From: Variovorax sp. 770b2
Lineage (GTDB): Bacteria; Pseudomonadota; Gammaproteobacteria; Burkholderiales; Burkholderiaceae_C
NCBI RefSeq assembly: GCF_900115685.1
Contig: NZ_FOXJ01000001.1
Location: 2,699,796 to 2,763,795 of the forward strand
Direction: 5' to 3'
DNA: 64,000 nt
A model generated the notes under the pieces. It was not told the origin of the DNA and did not search any database. It was given only the letters and a program-made list of their open reading frames with translations. Position 1 is the stretch's first letter. Each line of letters begins with the position of its first letter. The translations under genes were made by a program, and so were the position numbers. Below are positions 28,406 to 41,029 of this stretch, piece by piece.

Positions 28406-28428
28406 AAAGCCGCCCTGGGGCGGCTTTC
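28406..28428. terminator. Bidirectional rho-independent terminator
   Basis: AAAGCCGCC-ctgg-GGCGGCTTT forms a nine-base-pair stem with A and T runs on either side. It lies between the convergent WalJ-like gene and the small lipoprotein gene and should serve both strands. Confidence 0.85.
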
Positions 28429-28448
28429 TGCTTTGTGAAGGACCCGGC

Positions 28449-28712
28449 TTATTGCTTGGGTGCTTCGTTCTTCTTGGCAGCCTCTGTCGCGGCATTCGCA
28501 GCGTCCAGCGCCGACGAAGCGCCGGGCGAAGGGCTCGTTGCAGCGGGATCGGCCGAAGGCGCTGGCGCGGCGGCGGGCGGTGCTGCAGGCTCCGTCACGG
28601 GAGCGGGCGGAGGCGTCACGACCGCGGGGGCGGCGTCCTCTTTCTTGCCGCAGGCAACGAGTGCGGCAGCGGCGATCAACGAGGCAATCAGAACGGACGA
28701 CGACTTCTTCAT
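28449..28712 (-). CDS. Small Ala/Pro-rich lipoprotein
   Basis: An 87-residue predicted lipoprotein. Residues 1-20 form the signal with lipobox LVAC (MKKSSSVLIASLIAAAALVAC). The mature part starts GKKEDAAP and is almost entirely Ala, Pro, Ser and Glu, so it is probably an unstructured periplasmic tether. I recognise no function. The ATG at 28712 is used because it gives the signal peptide. Confidence 0.8.
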   Translation of the reverse strand: MKKSSSVLIASLIAAAALVACGKKEDAAPAVVTPPPAPVTEPAAPPAAAPAPSADPAATSPSPGASSALDAANAATEAAKKNEAPKQ

Positions 28713-28806
28713 GAGAACTCCTTTGGCAAAGAATGTCTGGAACGAAAAAATTCTAGACCCGCATCTCCGCCTGAATGTGTCTCGCGGCCGCATTCGCGGC
28801 ATTGGC

Positions 28807-29322
28807 TTACAAGCCGAGTGTCGATGCCGGAAATGCCGGCCGTCCCAGGCGCCAGCGCTCGTCGATGGCTTCGCGCAGCTCGCGGCGGGCGCGCGGATCG
28901 ACGCCGCAGACGCCGCGGCTGCGCTCGGGGTCGATGCGGTGCGCGAACCAGTTGGGCGTCCAGATCGCGCTGGGCACCTCGCGCATCTCGGTCTCGGTAC
29001 CGGCCGCCTTGCCGGTGGCACGGCATTCGATGATGTGGTCCCACATGCGCCGCCACGGCACGAAGCGCGCGTGGCCGCGTTCGATCACGTCGAAGCGCTG
29101 TGCCAGCAGCACGAAGCGCCGGCCGCTGGCCGACCAGGCCTCTAGCGCCTCGATGCTGGCGCGTTCGCCCAGGGGCCAGTCGGCGAAATCGGGATCGCTG
29201 AAGACGATCTCCTTCCAGCCTTCTCGCGCTGCAGCCGACAGTGCATTGCGCACGATTTCGCCGAACGCTTCGCGGCCGTCGAAGCGGCCTTCGGGCAGCG
29301 GCTGGACAGCGTCATCCTGCAT
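28807..29322 (-). CDS. Conserved protein of unknown function, coupled to the RoxA-like gene
   Basis: A 171-residue soluble protein with motifs such as IVFSDPDFADWPLGERASIEAL, RRFVLLAQRFDVIERGHARFVPWRRMWDHIIEC and a Trp-rich centre. I cannot assign a family. Its ATG at 29322 lies inside the 3' end of the oxygenase gene (11-base overlap), indicating translational coupling and a possible shared role. Confidence 0.8.
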   Translation of the reverse strand: MQDDAVQPLPEGRFDGREAFGEIVRNALSAAAREGWKEIVFSDPDFADWPLGERASIEALEAWSASGRRFVLLAQRFDVIERGHARFVPWRRMWDHIIECRATGKAAGTETEMREVPSAIWTPNWFAHRIDPERSRGVCGVDPRARRELREAIDERWRLGRPAFPASTLGL

Positions 29323-30454
29323 GGAGCCAGCCCGCCTCGCACCACTCGCCCAACATTGCCAGCGCCCCTTCGCTGGCCCGGGCCAGTTCGCGCGGACCGA
29401 GCGCGCGCTGGTCGGCCAGCTTTCGCATCAGTGTGGCATCGGCACCGCCTGCACGAAAGCTCTCGCCGTTGATGTAGATGTGGCGCGTGTCGTAGAGCAT
29501 GCGCGTGCGGCGATCGAGCGCCACGTGCTGCATCGCATCGGGCACCTCGCCGCCCTCGTCGAACCAGATGTTGGCCTTGGGCTCGGTCAGCGATTCGCCC
29601 AGCGCCCGGTCGATGGCGTCCGGGTCGCGCAGCGCGGCCTGGACGGCCTTGCGCGCGAAATCCTGCAGCGCGGCGGGCATCGCGGCCGGCGCGTCGACCG
29701 CAGGCTGGGACGGGTCGCGGTAGCGCGCCAGTTCCGCCGGGCCGGCGCCTTCGAGGTCTTCCGAATAGGCCTGCGCCATGCGGGCCAGCAGATCGGCGCC
29801 GAGCTCGCCCACGGCCGACGAGCGCAGGCCGATGGAAAAGGTCATGCAGTCGTCGCCCACCGCGACGCCTTCATGGGCGTACTTCGGGGGCAGGTAGAGC
29901 ATGTCGCCGGGCTCCAGCACGAAGGTTTCCTCCGGCTCGAAGTTCTCCAGGATCTTGAGCGGCACGCCGGGCTGCAGGCTGAGGTCGCCCTGCTTGCCGA
30001 TGGACCAGCGGCGGCGGCCCTGGGCCTGCAGCAGGAACACGTCGTAGCTGTCGAAATGCGCGCCTACACCGCCGGTGTCGCTCGCATAGCTGATCATCAG
30101 GTCGTCCAGGCGCGCATCGGGCAGGAAGCGGAACTGCCGCAGCAACTCGTGCACGCCCTCGTGGTGCAGGTCGACGCCCTGCACCAGCAGGGTCCAGGCG
30201 GGTTGCTTGAGCGGTGGCAGGGCACGCCGCGAGAGGGGGCCGTGCTTGAGCGACCAGCCGGCCTTGCCGTGGCGGATGAGGCGCGATTCCACCTCTTCAC
30301 GCTCGGCCAGCGCAAACAAGGCGCTTCGGTCGATCGGTGGCACCATGGCGGGAATGGCCTGGCGGACCAGCAGCGGCTTTTTCTGCCAGTACCGCCGCAT
30401 GAACTGCGCGGCGCTCAGGCCGCCGAGCAACGGCAGCGGTTGTGTAATCTCCAT
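29312..30454 (-). CDS. roxA: JmjC/cupin-domain ribosomal oxygenase, RoxA (YcfD)-like
   Basis: A 380-residue Fe(II)/2-oxoglutarate oxygenase. E. coli YcfD hydroxylates an arginine of ribosomal protein L16. The N terminus (FMRRYWQKKPLLVRQA) and the iron-binding triad are recognisable: HFD in GGVGAHFDSYDVFLLQ and the distal His in PPKYAHEGVAVGD. A winged-helix dimerisation domain occupies the C terminus. The ATG at 30454 is used; a TTG five codons upstream is possible. The start lies only 14 bases from the divergent isomerase gene. Confidence 0.88.
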   Translation of the reverse strand: MEITQPLPLLGGLSAAQFMRRYWQKKPLLVRQAIPAMVPPIDRSALFALAEREEVESRLIRHGKAGWSLKHGPLSRRALPPLKQPAWTLLVQGVDLHHEGVHELLRQFRFLPDARLDDLMISYASDTGGVGAHFDSYDVFLLQAQGRRRWSIGKQGDLSLQPGVPLKILENFEPEETFVLEPGDMLYLPPKYAHEGVAVGDDCMTFSIGLRSSAVGELGADLLARMAQAYSEDLEGAGPAELARYRDPSQPAVDAPAAMPAALQDFARKAVQAALRDPDAIDRALGESLTEPKANIWFDEGGEVPDAMQHVALDRRTRMLYDTRHIYINGESFRAGGADATLMRKLADQRALGPRELARASEGALAMLGEWCEAGWLHAG

Positions 30455-30468
30455 GGGAGAATTCTGCA

Positions 30469-30993
30469 ATGGAAATCTCTGAACAATGCGTGGTCGGCTT
30501 GACCTGGACGATGAAAGACACGCTCGGCGACGTGCTGGACGTGCTCGACGAGCCGGTGGAATTCATGGTGGGCGGCGACGATCTCTTCGACGTCATCGAG
30601 GCGGCCCTGCAAGGCCATGAGCCTGGCGCCCGGGTGCAACTGCAGGTCGAGCCCGAACAGGGCTTCGGCGACTTCAACGACCAGATGCTCTTTCTCGAGC
30701 CTCGGTCGCTGTTTCCCGAGGGCACCGAAGAAGGCATGACCTTCGACGGCTCCGCGCTGCCGAAGGGCGTGAGCGACGCCATCCCGCGGGATGCGCTCTA
30801 CACGGTCGCCGAAATCTATCCCGACCACCTGGTGCTCGACGGCAACCATCCGCTGGCCGGCATCGCGATACGGCTGGACATCACCGTGCGCTCGGTGCGC
30901 GAGGCGACGGAAGAAGAAGTCGGCCGCGGCACGGCGGGAACGGCCTTCTTCAAGGTGCCGCCGATGGCCCCGGGCAACCAGATGCTGCACTGA
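30469..30993 (+). CDS. FKBP-type peptidyl-prolyl isomerase, SlyD-like
   Basis: A 174-residue cis-trans prolyl isomerase. Family blocks are LTWTMKDTLGDVLD, the FKBP core PVEFMVGGDDLFDVIEAALQG, PEQGFGDFNDQML and an insert-in-flap region ending in VLDGNHPLAGIAIRLDITV, as in SlyD. The His/Cys-rich metal-binding tail of E. coli SlyD is absent. It is divergent from the RoxA-like gene with only 14 bases between start codons, and is followed by a strong terminator. Confidence 0.92.
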   Translation: MEISEQCVVGLTWTMKDTLGDVLDVLDEPVEFMVGGDDLFDVIEAALQGHEPGARVQLQVEPEQGFGDFNDQMLFLEPRSLFPEGTEEGMTFDGSALPKGVSDAIPRDALYTVAEIYPDHLVLDGNHPLAGIAIRLDITVRSVREATEEEVGRGTAGTAFFKVPPMAPGNQMLH

Positions 30994-31005
30994 GGACTGC
31001 AGACG

Positions 31006-31034
31006 AAAAAAGCCGGGCAGTGCCCGGCTTTTTT
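31006..31034. terminator. Strong rho-independent terminator
   Basis: A six-A run, GCCGGGC (31012-31018), loop AGT, GCCCGGC (31022-31028), then a six-T run. It lies between the convergent SlyD-like and glycine-zipper lipoprotein genes and would act on both strands. Confidence 0.92.
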
Positions 31035-31053
31035 GTGCCTGCTGGGACGCAGC

Positions 31054-31554
31054 TCACATGCGCGAAATCTGGCCGTTGTCGATGCGCACGCGGTCGCCGA
31101 TGCGCAGGTCGCCCGGGCTTTGCACGTCGAAGGCGCGGTAGCCGCCGCGGTCGGTCTGCACCGACACGCGATAGCTTTCATAGGCGCGCGGCCCGTTCTG
31201 CTGGGCCTCGATGGTGTTGCCCAGCAGGGCACCGCCCACGATGCCCAGCGCGGTGGCGGCCGCACGGCCCTGGCCGCGCCCGAACTGGTCGCCGACCACG
31301 CCGCCGATGAGGCCACCTGCGACTGCACCGCCGCCAGAGGTGCCGGTGCCACCAGTTTCGCTGCGCAGCACCTCGATATTGGCCACGTGGCCGTATTCGA
31401 CGTAAGCCGCCTCGCGGTACTGGATGGCCTGCGGCGGCGCCTGATAGGGATAGCGCGAGGTCTGGTAGACCGGCATGGGTGCAACACACGCCGTGAGCGT
31501 GGCCAGGGCCAGCACGGAGGCGGTGACGGATACGAAGCGCATTGAGATCTTCAT
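31054..31554 (-). CDS. Glycine-zipper 2TM-domain outer membrane lipoprotein
   Basis: A 166-residue lipoprotein. The signal peptide ends at LATLTAC near residue 23. The glycine-zipper region GGGAVAGGLIGGVVGDQFGRGQGRAAATALGIVGGALLGN (about residues 80-119 in pieces) is typical of the SlyB/17-kDa surface antigen family. The C-terminal part (YRVSVQTDRGG...LRIGDRVRI) is the usual beta-rich end. The ATG at 31554 gives the proper signal. It is expected to be attached to the outer membrane. Its 188-base upstream region to dut shows nothing I can name. Confidence 0.85.
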   Translation of the reverse strand: MKISMRFVSVTASVLALATLTACVAPMPVYQTSRYPYQAPPQAIQYREAAYVEYGHVANIEVLRSETGGTGTSGGGAVAGGLIGGVVGDQFGRGQGRAAATALGIVGGALLGNTIEAQQNGPRAYESYRVSVQTDRGGYRAFDVQSPGDLRIGDRVRIDNGQISRM

Positions 31555-31742
31555 GTTGAAAGGCTCCTCGAATAGAACTGCGCGAGAAAAGTGCGCTGCC
31601 TGTGAATAACGCCACAGCTTTCGCCGCGATGACGCAAGACACATGCTGAAACTTTCGAGCGCAGCGCCGCGACGGCGGTTCCGTTCTTTACCCCTCGCTT
31701 ACCTGGCAGTTACTCAGGCTCGCTTCAGCTTTCGGTGCTGAG

Positions 31743-32189
31743 TCAGTGCTTGCCGGTGGAACCGTAGCCGCCTTCGCCGCGCTGGGACGCCGCAAATTCC
31801 GTGACCACCCGGAACTGCGCCTGCACCACGGGCACGATCACCAGTTGCGCGAGCCGCTCCATCGGCTGCAGCACGAAGGGCGTGTCGCTGCGGTTCCAGG
31901 CACTGATCTTGAGTTCGCCCTGGTAGTCGCTGTCGATCAGTCCGACAAGGTTGCCCAGCACGATGCCGTGCTTGTGGCCCAGGCCCGAGCGCGGCAGGAT
32001 CAGCGCCGCATAGGCCGGGTCCGCCAGGTGGATCGCGATGCCGGTGCCCACCAGCTGCCAGCCGTTGGGCTCCAGCGTGATCGGGGCGTCGAGGCAAGCC
32101 CGCAGGTCGAGGCCGGCGCTTCCGGGGGTGGCATAGGCGGGCAATTGATCCACCATGCGTGGATCGAGGATACGGACGTCGACTTTCAC
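31743..32189 (-). CDS. dut: Deoxyuridine 5'-triphosphate nucleotidohydrolase
   Basis: A 148-residue trimeric dUTPase that converts dUTP to dUMP, keeping uracil out of DNA. The five motifs are visible: [41 protein letters not shown] and a C-terminal [10 protein letters not shown]. The start is GTG at 32189, directly adjacent to the stop codon of the upstream gene. It forms a unit with coaBC and a small membrane-protein gene. Confidence 0.96.
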   Translation of the reverse strand: MKVDVRILDPRMVDQLPAYATPGSAGLDLRACLDAPITLEPNGWQLVGTGIAIHLADPAYAALILPRSGLGHKHGIVLGNLVGLIDSDYQGELKISAWNRSDTPFVLQPMERLAQLVIVPVVQAQFRVVTEFAASQRGEGGYGSTGKH

Positions 32190-32647
32190 TTACTTGCTGC
32201 CTTGCTTGTGTTGCTGTTGTTCTCTTTGCTTGCGGGCGGCCTCTTCGAGCACCTGCTGCCACTTGGCCACGCCAGGCGTCAGCTTCAAACCCTTGAAAAA
32301 AGTCTTGCCGAACCACACGGCCGCGACGCCCCCCGCCACCAGCACGAAGAACGGCACGCCGATCGACCACAGCACCAGGAATACCAGCGCTCCCACGGCG
32401 CCCAGCACCTTGAGCACCATCGGGTCGAACGAGCCCGACTCCCGCTTGTGCGCCTCGCCGTTCGGAAGGTCGGCGCGCTGCATCGCGGCCGTGACCGGGC
32501 CCTGCTGGCCGGGCGATGGCGTCATGCCGACGTCGAGCCCCGGCTCGCCCGGCTGTGCCGCACGCTTGGGCTGCGCGGCCCGTGCCGCAAGCTGCTCGAC
32601 ATAGCGGGCGAAGTCGCCATTGGGCGGCGTGTTGGATTCGGTATTCA

Positions 32648-32648
<1 letters not shown>
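32190..32648 (-). CDS. Conserved membrane protein of unknown function
   Basis: A 152-residue protein. Residues 1-75 are Pro/Gln-rich and polar. Two hydrophobic segments follow (LKVLGAVGALVFLVLWSIGV and FFVLVAGGVAAVWFG), then a charged tail rich in Gln and Lys. Its ATG overlaps the coaBC stop codon (TGATG) and its stop abuts the dut start. No family recognised. Confidence 0.8.
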
Positions 32649-35676
<3,028 letters not shown>

Positions 35677-35731
35677 GCCGCTGGGCCGTTCCCAAGGTGA
35701 ATGCCGCAGTGCGCAGCACGGAGGCACTCAA

Positions 35732-36589
35732 GTGAAACTCTGCGGATTCGACGTCGGGCTGGACCAGCCCTTCTTCCTGATCGCCGGCCCCTGCGTGATC
35801 GAATCCGAACAGCTGCAGATGGACACCGCCGGCACGCTGAAGGAAATCACCTCGGCGCTGGGCATCCCGTTCATCTTCAAGAGCAGCTTCGACAAGGCCA
35901 ACCGCTCCTCGGGCACCAGCTTTCGCGGCCCGGGCCGCGACAAGGGCCTTGAAATTCTGGCCAAGGTCAAGCGCGAACTCGGCCTGCCCGTGCTGACCGA
36001 CGTGCACACCACCGAAGACATCGCCGAGGCCGCCAAGGTGGTCGACGTGCTGCAGACGCCCGCGTTCCTGTGCCGCCAGACCGACTTCATCCATGCCGCG
36101 GCGCAGTCGGGCAAGCCGGTCAACATCAAGAAGGGCCAGTTCCTCGCGCCGCACGACATGAAGAACGTGATCGACAAGGCGCGCGCCGCTGCGAAAGAAG
36201 CGGGCCTGGACGAAGACAGCTTCATGGCCTGCGAACGCGGCGCCAGCTTCGGCTACAACAACCTCGTCTCGGACATGCGCTCGCTCGCGATCATGCGCGA
36301 GACCAAAGCGCCCGTGGTGTTCGACGCCACCCACTCGGTGCAGCTTCCCGGCGGCCAGGGCACGACCTCGGGCGGCCAGCGCGAGATGGTGCCGGTACTC
36401 TCGCGCGCGGCCGTCGCCGTGGGCGTGGCCGGCCTCTTCATGGAGACGCACCCCGATCCCGCCAAGGCGCTGAGCGACGGCCCCAACGCCGTGCCGCTCA
36501 AGCACATGAAGGCCCTGCTCGAGACGCTCCTGGCGCTCGACCGGGTCACCAAGAAAAACGCTTTCCTCGAGGACATCTTTCAGCAATGA
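35732..36589 (+). CDS. kdsA: 3-deoxy-8-phosphooctulonate (KDO-8-phosphate) synthase
   Basis: A 285-residue enzyme joining arabinose-5-phosphate and phosphoenolpyruvate for lipopolysaccharide core synthesis. Signature parts are [41 protein letters not shown] and [14 protein letters not shown]. The start is a GTG at 35732 with GGAGG seven bases upstream; a TTG at 35669 would add 21 unrelated residues. It overlaps the next gene by four bases. Confidence 0.95.
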   Translation: MKLCGFDVGLDQPFFLIAGPCVIESEQLQMDTAGTLKEITSALGIPFIFKSSFDKANRSSGTSFRGPGRDKGLEILAKVKRELGLPVLTDVHTTEDIAEAAKVVDVLQTPAFLCRQTDFIHAAAQSGKPVNIKKGQFLAPHDMKNVIDKARAAAKEAGLDEDSFMACERGASFGYNNLVSDMRSLAIMRETKAPVVFDATHSVQLPGGQGTTSGGQREMVPVLSRAAVAVGVAGLFMETHPDPAKALSDGPNAVPLKHMKALLETLLALDRVTKKNAFLEDIFQQ

Positions 36590-36876
36590 GCAGCGCCTAC
36601 ATCGTCTCCGACATCGCCGTGACCAACCCGGCGCAATACGAGGACTACAAGAAGTGGTCCACCGAAGCCATGAAAGTGCACGGCGCCGAGGTGTGCGTGC
36701 GCGGCGGCAAGGTCGAAGTGCTCGAGGGCGACTGGGCGCCGACGCGCGTCGTGATCCTCAAGTTCCCGAGCGTCGAAGCCGCGAAGAAATTCAGTGAATC
36801 GCCCGAATACGGCAAGGCGCGCACGGCGCGCCAGGGCGCCGCGATCATGCGCATGATCGTTGTCGAAGGTGTGTGA
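36586..36876 (+). CDS. DUF1330 domain protein
   Basis: A 96-residue dimeric alpha-beta-barrel-type protein. The pattern [38 protein letters not shown] with a later [27 protein letters not shown] is typical of DUF1330. No enzyme activity is established for the family. Its ATG overlaps the kdsA stop (ATGA), and it ends 27 bases before eno, so it is inserted in the conserved kdsA-eno series. Confidence 0.9.
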   Translation: MSSAYIVSDIAVTNPAQYEDYKKWSTEAMKVHGAEVCVRGGKVEVLEGDWAPTRVVILKFPSVEAAKKFSESPEYGKARTARQGAAIMRMIVVEGV

Positions 36877-38187
<1,311 letters not shown>

Positions 38188-38283
38188 TGCCAGCCACCCG
38201 GCTCGCCAGGCCGCGCACTTCGCCGCTCCTTCTGGAACGGCAGCGCGGCGGCTTCGGCGTGCGGGTGGCGTAGACAGACGCTC

Positions 38284-38562
38284 ATGCGCGCGCGCTTCGT
38301 TCCTCCCATCGTCCTGCTGCTCCTGCTGGCCGTCCTTCAGTGGCAGCTGTGGAACGGGCGCGGCAGCGTGCGCGACGTCGCGCAATTGCAGACCAAGCTG
38401 ACCGACCAGAAGGAATCCAACGCCAAGGCCACGATCACCAACGAGCGCCTCGCCTCGGAGGTCAACGACCTCAAGGACGGCCTCGAGATGGTCGAGGAAC
38501 GCGCCCGCGCGGAACTGGGCATGGTCAAGCCGAACGAAGTGTTCGTGCAAATCGCGCACTGA
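38284..38562 (+). CDS. ftsB: Cell division protein FtsB
   Basis: A 92-residue divisome protein that bridges FtsL and FtsQ. One transmembrane helix (PPIVLLLLLAVLQWQLW, about residues 7-23) is followed by a coiled coil (QTKLTDQKESNAKATITNERLASEVNDLKDG) and the conserved tail EERARAELGMVKPNEVFVQ. Position after eno is standard. The 96-base gap from eno contains GCCACCCG and its complement CGGGTGGC, possibly a long hairpin. Confidence 0.92.
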   Translation: MRARFVPPIVLLLLLAVLQWQLWNGRGSVRDVAQLQTKLTDQKESNAKATITNERLASEVNDLKDGLEMVEERARAELGMVKPNEVFVQIAH

Positions 38563-38623
38563 CCAGGATGATCCCGAGCTTTCGCGACACCTCGGTCAAC
38601 CGGACTGCGCCCCTTCGAGAAGT

Positions 38624-38712
38624 ACCGCGGAACCGGCTTTGCCGGGCCGCCGGTACTGCCCCCGGAAGGGGGTTGGCGAAGCGACACGAAGTGCGTGCAG
38701 CCTGGGGGTGAA
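38624..38712. repeat. Dispersed palindromic repeat, copy 2
   Basis: An 89-base element matching the copy at 19134-19223 in nearly every position. Its outer stem is ACCGCGG with CCGC-C-GGT, the inner stem is CCGGC-TTT-GCCGG, and the second hairpin is CCCCC-ggaa-GGGGG. The conserved run TTGGCGAAGCGACACGAAGT follows. It ends four bases before the pnuC start, so it is probably in the 5' leader of that mRNA. Confidence 0.85.
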
Positions 38713-38716
38713 CCTG

Positions 38717-39337
38717 ATGCCCGAGCTTCTCTCGACCCCCGCCTTTGCGCTCTGGGGCTCTCCCGTCAGCTGGCTCGAACTCGTGGCCGCCATCCTCGCG
38801 CTCGCCATGGTCGGCTGCAACATGCGCGAGATCCACTGGGGCTGGCCGCTGGCCATCGCCAGTTCGCTGCTCTACGTCGTGGTCTTTGCCAAGGCGCGCA
38901 TCTACGGCGATGCGTCGCTGCAGGTGTTCTTCGCCTTCGTCGCGCTGTGGGGCTGGTCGCAGTGGCTGCGCGGCCATCGCAGCGACGGCAGTGCGTTGCA
39001 CGTCAGCCGGCTCTCGCAGCGCGGCATCACGCTCACCCTCGCGGCCTGCGCCATCGCCTGGCCCGCGGTCGCCCTCTTCCTTCGCCGCTTCACCGACACC
39101 GACGTGCCGTGGTGGGACGGTTTCTCCACGGGCCTGAGCCTCGTGGGCCAGTTCCTGCTCGGGCGCAAGTTCATCGAGAACTGGCTCGTCTGGCTGGCCG
39201 TGAACGTCGTGAGCGTGGGCCTGTTCATCCACAAGGGGCTGTGGCTCACCGTCGGCCTCTACGCCGTGTTCGCGGTGCTCAGCGTGGCCGGCTACCTGGC
39301 ATGGCGGCAGCGCCTGCCCGCGGCGGAGCGCGCATGA
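38717..39337 (+). CDS. pnuC: Nicotinamide riboside/mononucleotide transporter PnuC
   Basis: A 206-residue inner-membrane transporter with about seven helices. The family pattern is seen in LELVAAILALAMVGCNMREIHWGWPLAIASSLLYVVVFAKARIYGDASLQVFF (given here from parts of residues 18-70) and in GQFLLGRKFIENWLVWLAVN, with the aromatic residues that bind the pyridine ring. The ATG at 38717 is chosen over an upstream start inside the repeat. The stop overlaps the kinase start (ATGA). Confidence 0.93.
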   Translation: MPELLSTPAFALWGSPVSWLELVAAILALAMVGCNMREIHWGWPLAIASSLLYVVVFAKARIYGDASLQVFFAFVALWGWSQWLRGHRSDGSALHVSRLSQRGITLTLAACAIAWPAVALFLRRFTDTDVPWWDGFSTGLSLVGQFLLGRKFIENWLVWLAVNVVSVGLFIHKGLWLTVGLYAVFAVLSVAGYLAWRQRLPAAERA

Positions 39338-40008
39338 CGCCGATGCTGCCGACCGGCTGCGTCATCGCGGTGCTCGGCGCCGAGAGCACCGGCAAGACCG
39401 AGCTCGCGCGCGCCATCGCGCAGCGCCTGCAGGAGCGCGGCGTTCCGACGACGCTGGTGGGCGAGTACCTGCGCGAATGGTGCGATCGCGAAGGCCGCAC
39501 GCCGCGCCCCGACGAGCAGCAGGCCATCGCCGACGAACAGACGCGCCGCATCGACGCCGCCGCCGCGACGGGCGTGGTGATCGCCGACACCACCGCGCTC
39601 ATGACCGCGGTCTACAGCGAACAGCTCTTCGACGACCGCTCGCTCTACGCCGACGCCCTCGCGGCCCAGCGGCGCTTTGCCATCACGCTGCTCACCGCGC
39701 TGGACATCCCCTGGGTCGGCGACCACCTGCGCGATGGTCCCCACGCCCGCCAGCCGACCGACACGCTCGTGCGCGCCGCACTTTCCGGCGCGGGGGTCTC
39801 CTATGCCGTGGTGCACGGCACCGGCGGCGAACGGCTGGCCAACGCCTGGAACGCCATCAATTCGATCGCCGGCAGCGAAGGCCGCGCGCGTGCACGCGGC
39901 GGCAGGGCCGACACAAAACCCGCCGCGTGGACATGGCCTTGCGAGAAGTGCTCCGACCCGGAATGCGAACATCGGCTTTTCACAGACCTGATCGGGCGGC
40001 GCGAATAA
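39334..40008 (+). CDS. NadR-type nicotinamide riboside kinase (P-loop ATPase) with Cys-rich C terminus
   Basis: A 224-residue P-loop kinase. Walker A is GAESTGKTELARA (about residues 15-27), EYLREWCDREGR and a DTTALMTAVYSE block are as in the kinase domain of NadR, and VGDHLRDGPHARQP provides further conserved positions. The E. coli NadR adenylyltransferase and HTH domains are absent. Overlap with pnuC argues that it traps imported nicotinamide riboside as NMN. The C terminus has WPCEKCSDPECEHRLF, a CxxC-x4-CxH arrangement that may bind zinc and is not part of the standard kinase. Confidence 0.85.
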   Translation: MTPMLPTGCVIAVLGAESTGKTELARAIAQRLQERGVPTTLVGEYLREWCDREGRTPRPDEQQAIADEQTRRIDAAAATGVVIADTTALMTAVYSEQLFDDRSLYADALAAQRRFAITLLTALDIPWVGDHLRDGPHARQPTDTLVRAALSGAGVSYAVVHGTGGERLANAWNAINSIAGSEGRARARGGRADTKPAAWTWPCEKCSDPECEHRLFTDLIGRRE

Positions 40009-40039
40009 GCACACGCCGCCGTTCTTCCCCGGAGACCTG

Positions 40040-41014
40040 ATGCCCCTGCACCCAGCCCCCCGCACCGCCTCTCTCCCGACCCTCTTCATCGCCGCGCTGC
40101 TGTCGGCCGGCCCCGCGCTCGCGGCCCCCGTCGCCGCCACCATCGAGAACGGCACCACCCCCACCGCCTGCGCCGAGGAAGACAACGTCTCCATGGTGCT
40201 GCGCGGCGAGGGCATCCGCCACATGCGCATCGAGGCGCTGCAGCCCGACTACCTCCAGAAGATCGGCAACGACGTCACCGCGCCTGATTTTTCAGGCTGC
40301 AATTTCGACGGCGGCGCCCACCCCACCGACCCGGCGCACCGCTTCAGGAAGCGAACCGTGGTGCTGCTGGACAACGCCGAGTGGCGCATCGTCGGCATGA
40401 CGCTGCCGACCTTCTGGCGGCCGCAGCGCGTGCCGGTGCAGGTGGGTGCGCGCAGCGACCGCGGCTTCCACTTGCTGCAGGTGTTCAAGAAGGAGAACGG
40501 CAAGGCGCTCGAAGCGATCGTGCTCTACCCCTCCGACGGCTACTGGCGCCTGAAGCCGCTGCCCGAGGCGCGCTTCGGCGACGGGGTGTACGGCTCGTCG
40601 TTCCTGCTCGGCCCGGTCGAGCAGGCCGGGCGGCCGGTGGTGAACATCGCGTCGATCCGCGTGGTGCCCAAGCCGCTGGCGATCCACCTGCGCTTCACGA
40701 ACGGCGGCAGCGCCGTGGCGCGAGTGGACGAGATCAGCCGCAAGCGCACCGCGCTGGACGTGACGCTCTCCAGACCCACTGCGGGCGCGCAACCCTTCGC
40801 CGTGCTGCGCTCGATGTACGTCGCGCCCGACAACGCCGACATGAGCGAAGTGCGCTGGCAGGAATCGCCGAATGCCGCATCGCAGGCCAGCACGCTGCCC
40901 GAAGTGAAGACCATTAACGCCACCCAGGTGCGCTTCGGCCGCAGCCTCTTCTCCAGGCACAACACGAGCGCCCCCGACATCGAATTCAGCGGCTTCGACG
41001 ACGAAGCCCGCTAG
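40040..41014 (+). CDS. Exported protein of unknown function
   Basis: A 324-residue protein with a signal peptide (about residues 1-28, ending PALAAP). The mature part has two cysteines near residues 44 and 87 (TACAEED and SGCNFDG) that could form a disulfide, and repeated beta-strand-like segments. No family recognised. It begins 31 bases after the kinase gene and converges on the AraC regulator with only 15 bases between. Confidence 0.8.
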   Translation: MPLHPAPRTASLPTLFIAALLSAGPALAAPVAATIENGTTPTACAEEDNVSMVLRGEGIRHMRIEALQPDYLQKIGNDVTAPDFSGCNFDGGAHPTDPAHRFRKRTVVLLDNAEWRIVGMTLPTFWRPQRVPVQVGARSDRGFHLLQVFKKENGKALEAIVLYPSDGYWRLKPLPEARFGDGVYGSSFLLGPVEQAGRPVVNIASIRVVPKPLAIHLRFTNGGSAVARVDEISRKRTALDVTLSRPTAGAQPFAVLRSMYVAPDNADMSEVRWQESPNAASQASTLPEVKTINATQVRFGRSLFSRHNTSAPDIEFSGFDDEAR

Positions 41015-41029
41015 CCGGAGCCAGCAGAA

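Noticed and set aside
38188..38283. Hairpin in the eno-ftsB gap as a terminator
   Set aside because: GCCACCCG and CGGGTGGC pair over a loop of more than 60 bases with no T run, so termination is not supported.
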